DNA of 6,652 bases from DASXRU01 sp039933315 (GTDB lineage Bacteria; Acidobacteriota; Blastocatellia; Pyrinomonadales; Pyrinomonadaceae). A program made the position numbers and the translations under genes. The notes below the pieces were generated by a model. It did no database searches and was not told the DNA's origin. It saw only the letters and a list, made by a program, of their open reading frames with translations. Shown piece after piece: positions 5,573-6,652 of the stretch. The stretch spans positions 1 through 6,652 of the forward strand of contig JBDTOI010000217.1 of the NCBI GenBank assembly GCA_039933315.1, in the 5' to 3' direction. Every line of letters starts with the position of its first letter. The first letter of the stretch is position 1.

Positions 5573-5713
5573 GGAAAAGGCGCCGATGGGGCGGGCGCAC
5601 CGTAACAAAATGCGATTATCGTTAAAAAACCTAAGAAAACTACTATAAACAGACCCAATTTGGCAGCCCAGCCATGATAGAGGCCCAGTTACACAAAGGC
5701 AAGCAGAAAAGCC

Positions 5714-5732
5714 TTTGAACCGGAGGTTCAAA
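5714..5732. promoter_or_regulatory. Perfect palindrome, possible operator, between divergent genes
   Basis: TTTGAACC and GGTTCAAA are exact inverted 8-base half sites around GGA. It lies 90 bases before the lpxA ATG and about 155 bases before the preferred radical SAM start. No T-run follows on either strand, so a terminator is unlikely. A binding site for a dimeric regulator acting on one or both genes is a reasonable guess, but a dispersed small repeat cannot be excluded. Confidence 0.4.
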
Positions 5733-5810
5733 CGAGGCTCAGATTACCCATTTCAATCGGCTTTTTGCGCGCTAACCATTCTGCTATTCATGATTTCGGG
5801 TTTAGGATTT

Positions 5811-5814
5811 AGGA
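5811..5814 (+). promoter_or_regulatory. Shine-Dalgarno site deciding the lpxA start
   Basis: AGGA lies 7 bases before the ATG at 5822. The frame is open three bases earlier at a TTG (5819), but the spacing and the LpxA family N-terminus (MPIHPTAIISP) favour the ATG. Confidence 0.6.
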
Positions 5815-5821
5815 TGCCTTG

Positions 5822-6622
5822 ATGCCGATTCACCCGACTGCCATCATCAGCCCGCTGGCCGAGCTATCTGCCGGCGTCTCAGTGGGCCCCTACGCCGTGA
5901 TTGAAGACCATACGGTGATCGGCGAGCACTGTGAAATTGCGGCCCAGGCGGTAATCAAAAGGTTTACCACTTTGGGCCGGCGCAACCGGGTGTTCGAGCA
6001 TGCGGTCCTCGGCGGCGAACCTCAGGATGTAAAGTTCCAGGGCGAGCCGAGCCGCCTGAATATTGGCGACGATAATCTGATCCGCGAGTTTGCTACCTTG
6101 CACCGGGCCAGCGGCGAAGGGAAGACTACCAACATCGGCGATCGCAACTTCCTTATGGTCGGAGTGCATGTGGCGCACAATTGCCGGATTGGCGACGACA
6201 ATATCTTTGCCAATGGCGCGGCGCTGGCCGGCCATATCACGGTCGAAGATCACGTGTTTCTTTCTAACAATGTCGGCGCGCACCAGTTTGTCCGCATGGG
6301 TCGCTATGCCATGGTGGGCGGCAAATCCAAAATCGTGCAGGATGTATTGCCTTTCTTTATCACTGATGGAAATCCGCCGCGCGTCAGGGGAGTGAACTCA
6401 GTTGGTTTGCGTCGCGCAGGTTTTTCCCCTGAGACAACGCGCGCCTTGAAGGCCGCTTATCAGTTGCTATTCCGATCAAGTATGCCTTTGGATGATGCCC
6501 TGCGTGAGATGGAGAAGGTAGAAGATGAAAATGTGGCGCATCTGGTAAGCTTCATCCGTGGATCAGAACGCGGGTTTACGCGAGCCGGTAAGCAGGAAGA
6601 GAATCTCGAAGAAACCTTGTAG
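5822..6622 (+). CDS. lpxA: Acyl-ACP--UDP-N-acetylglucosamine O-acyltransferase
   Basis: A cytoplasmic enzyme that moves a 3-hydroxyacyl chain from acyl carrier protein to the 3-position of UDP-GlcNAc, the first step of lipid A synthesis. The 266-residue length is close to the 262 of the E. coli enzyme. Residues 1-185 form the left-handed beta helix of hexapeptide repeats, beginning IHPTAIISPLAEL. The family signatures GGEPQDVKF.GEPSRL.IGD and VHVAHNC are present; His119 corresponds to E. coli catalytic His125, and His116, His138 and His154 to His122, His144 and His160. Gly167 aligns with E. coli Gly173, the acyl-chain ruler, which suggests a long chain rather than C10; this is inferred. The C-terminal helical domain starts near 195 (VGLRRAGFS). 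No lpxD, fabZ or lpxB is adjacent in the window, and the gene ends at a hairpin, so it looks monocistronic here. Confidence 0.96.
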   Translation: MPIHPTAIISPLAELSAGVSVGPYAVIEDHTVIGEHCEIAAQAVIKRFTTLGRRNRVFEHAVLGGEPQDVKFQGEPSRLNIGDDNLIREFATLHRASGEGKTTNIGDRNFLMVGVHVAHNCRIGDDNIFANGAALAGHITVEDHVFLSNNVGAHQFVRMGRYAMVGGKSKIVQDVLPFFITDGNPPRVRGVNSVGLRRAGFSPETTRALKAAYQLLFRSSMPLDDALREMEKVEDENVAHLVSFIRGSERGFTRAGKQEENLEETL

Positions 6623-6646
6623 GGGCGTCCCTCCGTGGGCGCCCCT
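6617..6646 (+). repeat. Hairpin repeat overlapping the lpxA stop codon
   Basis: AGGGGCG (6621-6627) pairs with CGCCCCT (6640-6646), with an inner CCC/GGG (6629-6631, 6637-6639) around a 5-base loop. The stem begins inside the lpxA stop codon TAG. It resembles GTAGGGGCG...CGCCCCT dispersed hairpins I associate with several soil and cyanobacterial genomes. It may stabilise the 3' end of the message; the window ends before any T-run could be seen. Confidence 0.65.
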
Positions 6647-6652
6647 CCCTGG

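Larger units (their letters stand above)
5560..5821. other. Divergent promoter region between the radical SAM gene and lpxA
   Basis: About 260 bases should hold both promoters. The left part (5580-5660) is A/T-rich on the radical SAM side. The centre has two overlapping stems: AAAGGC/GCCTTT (5695-5716) and the palindrome TTTGAACC-gga-GGTTCAAA (5714-5732). The right part leads to lpxA with TTTAGGATTTAGGATG just before its start. If the longer radical SAM frame is used the spacer shrinks to about 160 bases. No strong -35/-10 pair is evident for lpxA. Confidence 0.55.

Overview
Organism. The window looks like the chromosome of an acidobacterium, most plausibly Blastocatellia (Pyrinomonadaceae or a relative). 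This is inferred from three things: the mix of small secreted proteins (a PEGA-domain protein, a protein with an N-terminal 'LSNLDVLEMLKGGL'-type helical domain, a triple-repeat protein); long intergenic regions full of palindromic repeats; and a gram-negative lipid A gene. There is no 16S rRNA or other marker here, so the taxonomic guess is only moderately secure.

Layout. A 94-residue protein that is essentially one histidine-kinase dimerisation/phosphoacceptor domain (133-417, +) converges on a run of four minus-strand genes. These are a secreted two-domain protein (428-1243), a secreted protein built from three tandem copies of a ~50-residue module (1639-2265), a secreted beta-domain plus PEGA protein (2615-3460), and a large radical SAM enzyme (3580-5559, longest frame to 5658). 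Divergent from the radical SAM gene is lpxA (5822-6622, +), which ends at the right edge of the window.

Intergenic DNA. The minus-strand genes do not look like an operon. Gaps of 119 to ~395 bases separate them, and each gene has its own Shine-Dalgarno sequence. The gaps hold a 115-base near-perfect inverted repeat (1330-1444), a rho-independent terminator for the triple-repeat gene (1501-1538), a composite palindromic element (2311-2487), two degenerate copies of a ~55-60-base motif flanking the PEGA gene, and a perfect palindrome in the divergent radical SAM/lpxA region (5714-5732). Inverted copies of an 11-base motif, TTGTAGGGGCG, lie at the two ends of the window; the right one begins a hairpin overlapping the lpxA stop codon.

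How the genes relate. Two secreted proteins (428-1243 and 2615-3460) share a paralogous domain, joined to different partner domains. The radical SAM enzyme has the cysteine layout of the archaeal tetraether-synthase (Tes/MJ0619-like) group but lacks, from memory of that group, one cysteine motif before the core. In an acidobacterium this makes a role in membrane-spanning lipid chemistry an attractive hypothesis, but not a demonstrated one. lpxA is the only gene whose exact biochemical reaction can be assigned with confidence. No CRISPR array, tRNA, rRNA, transposase or phage gene was seen.
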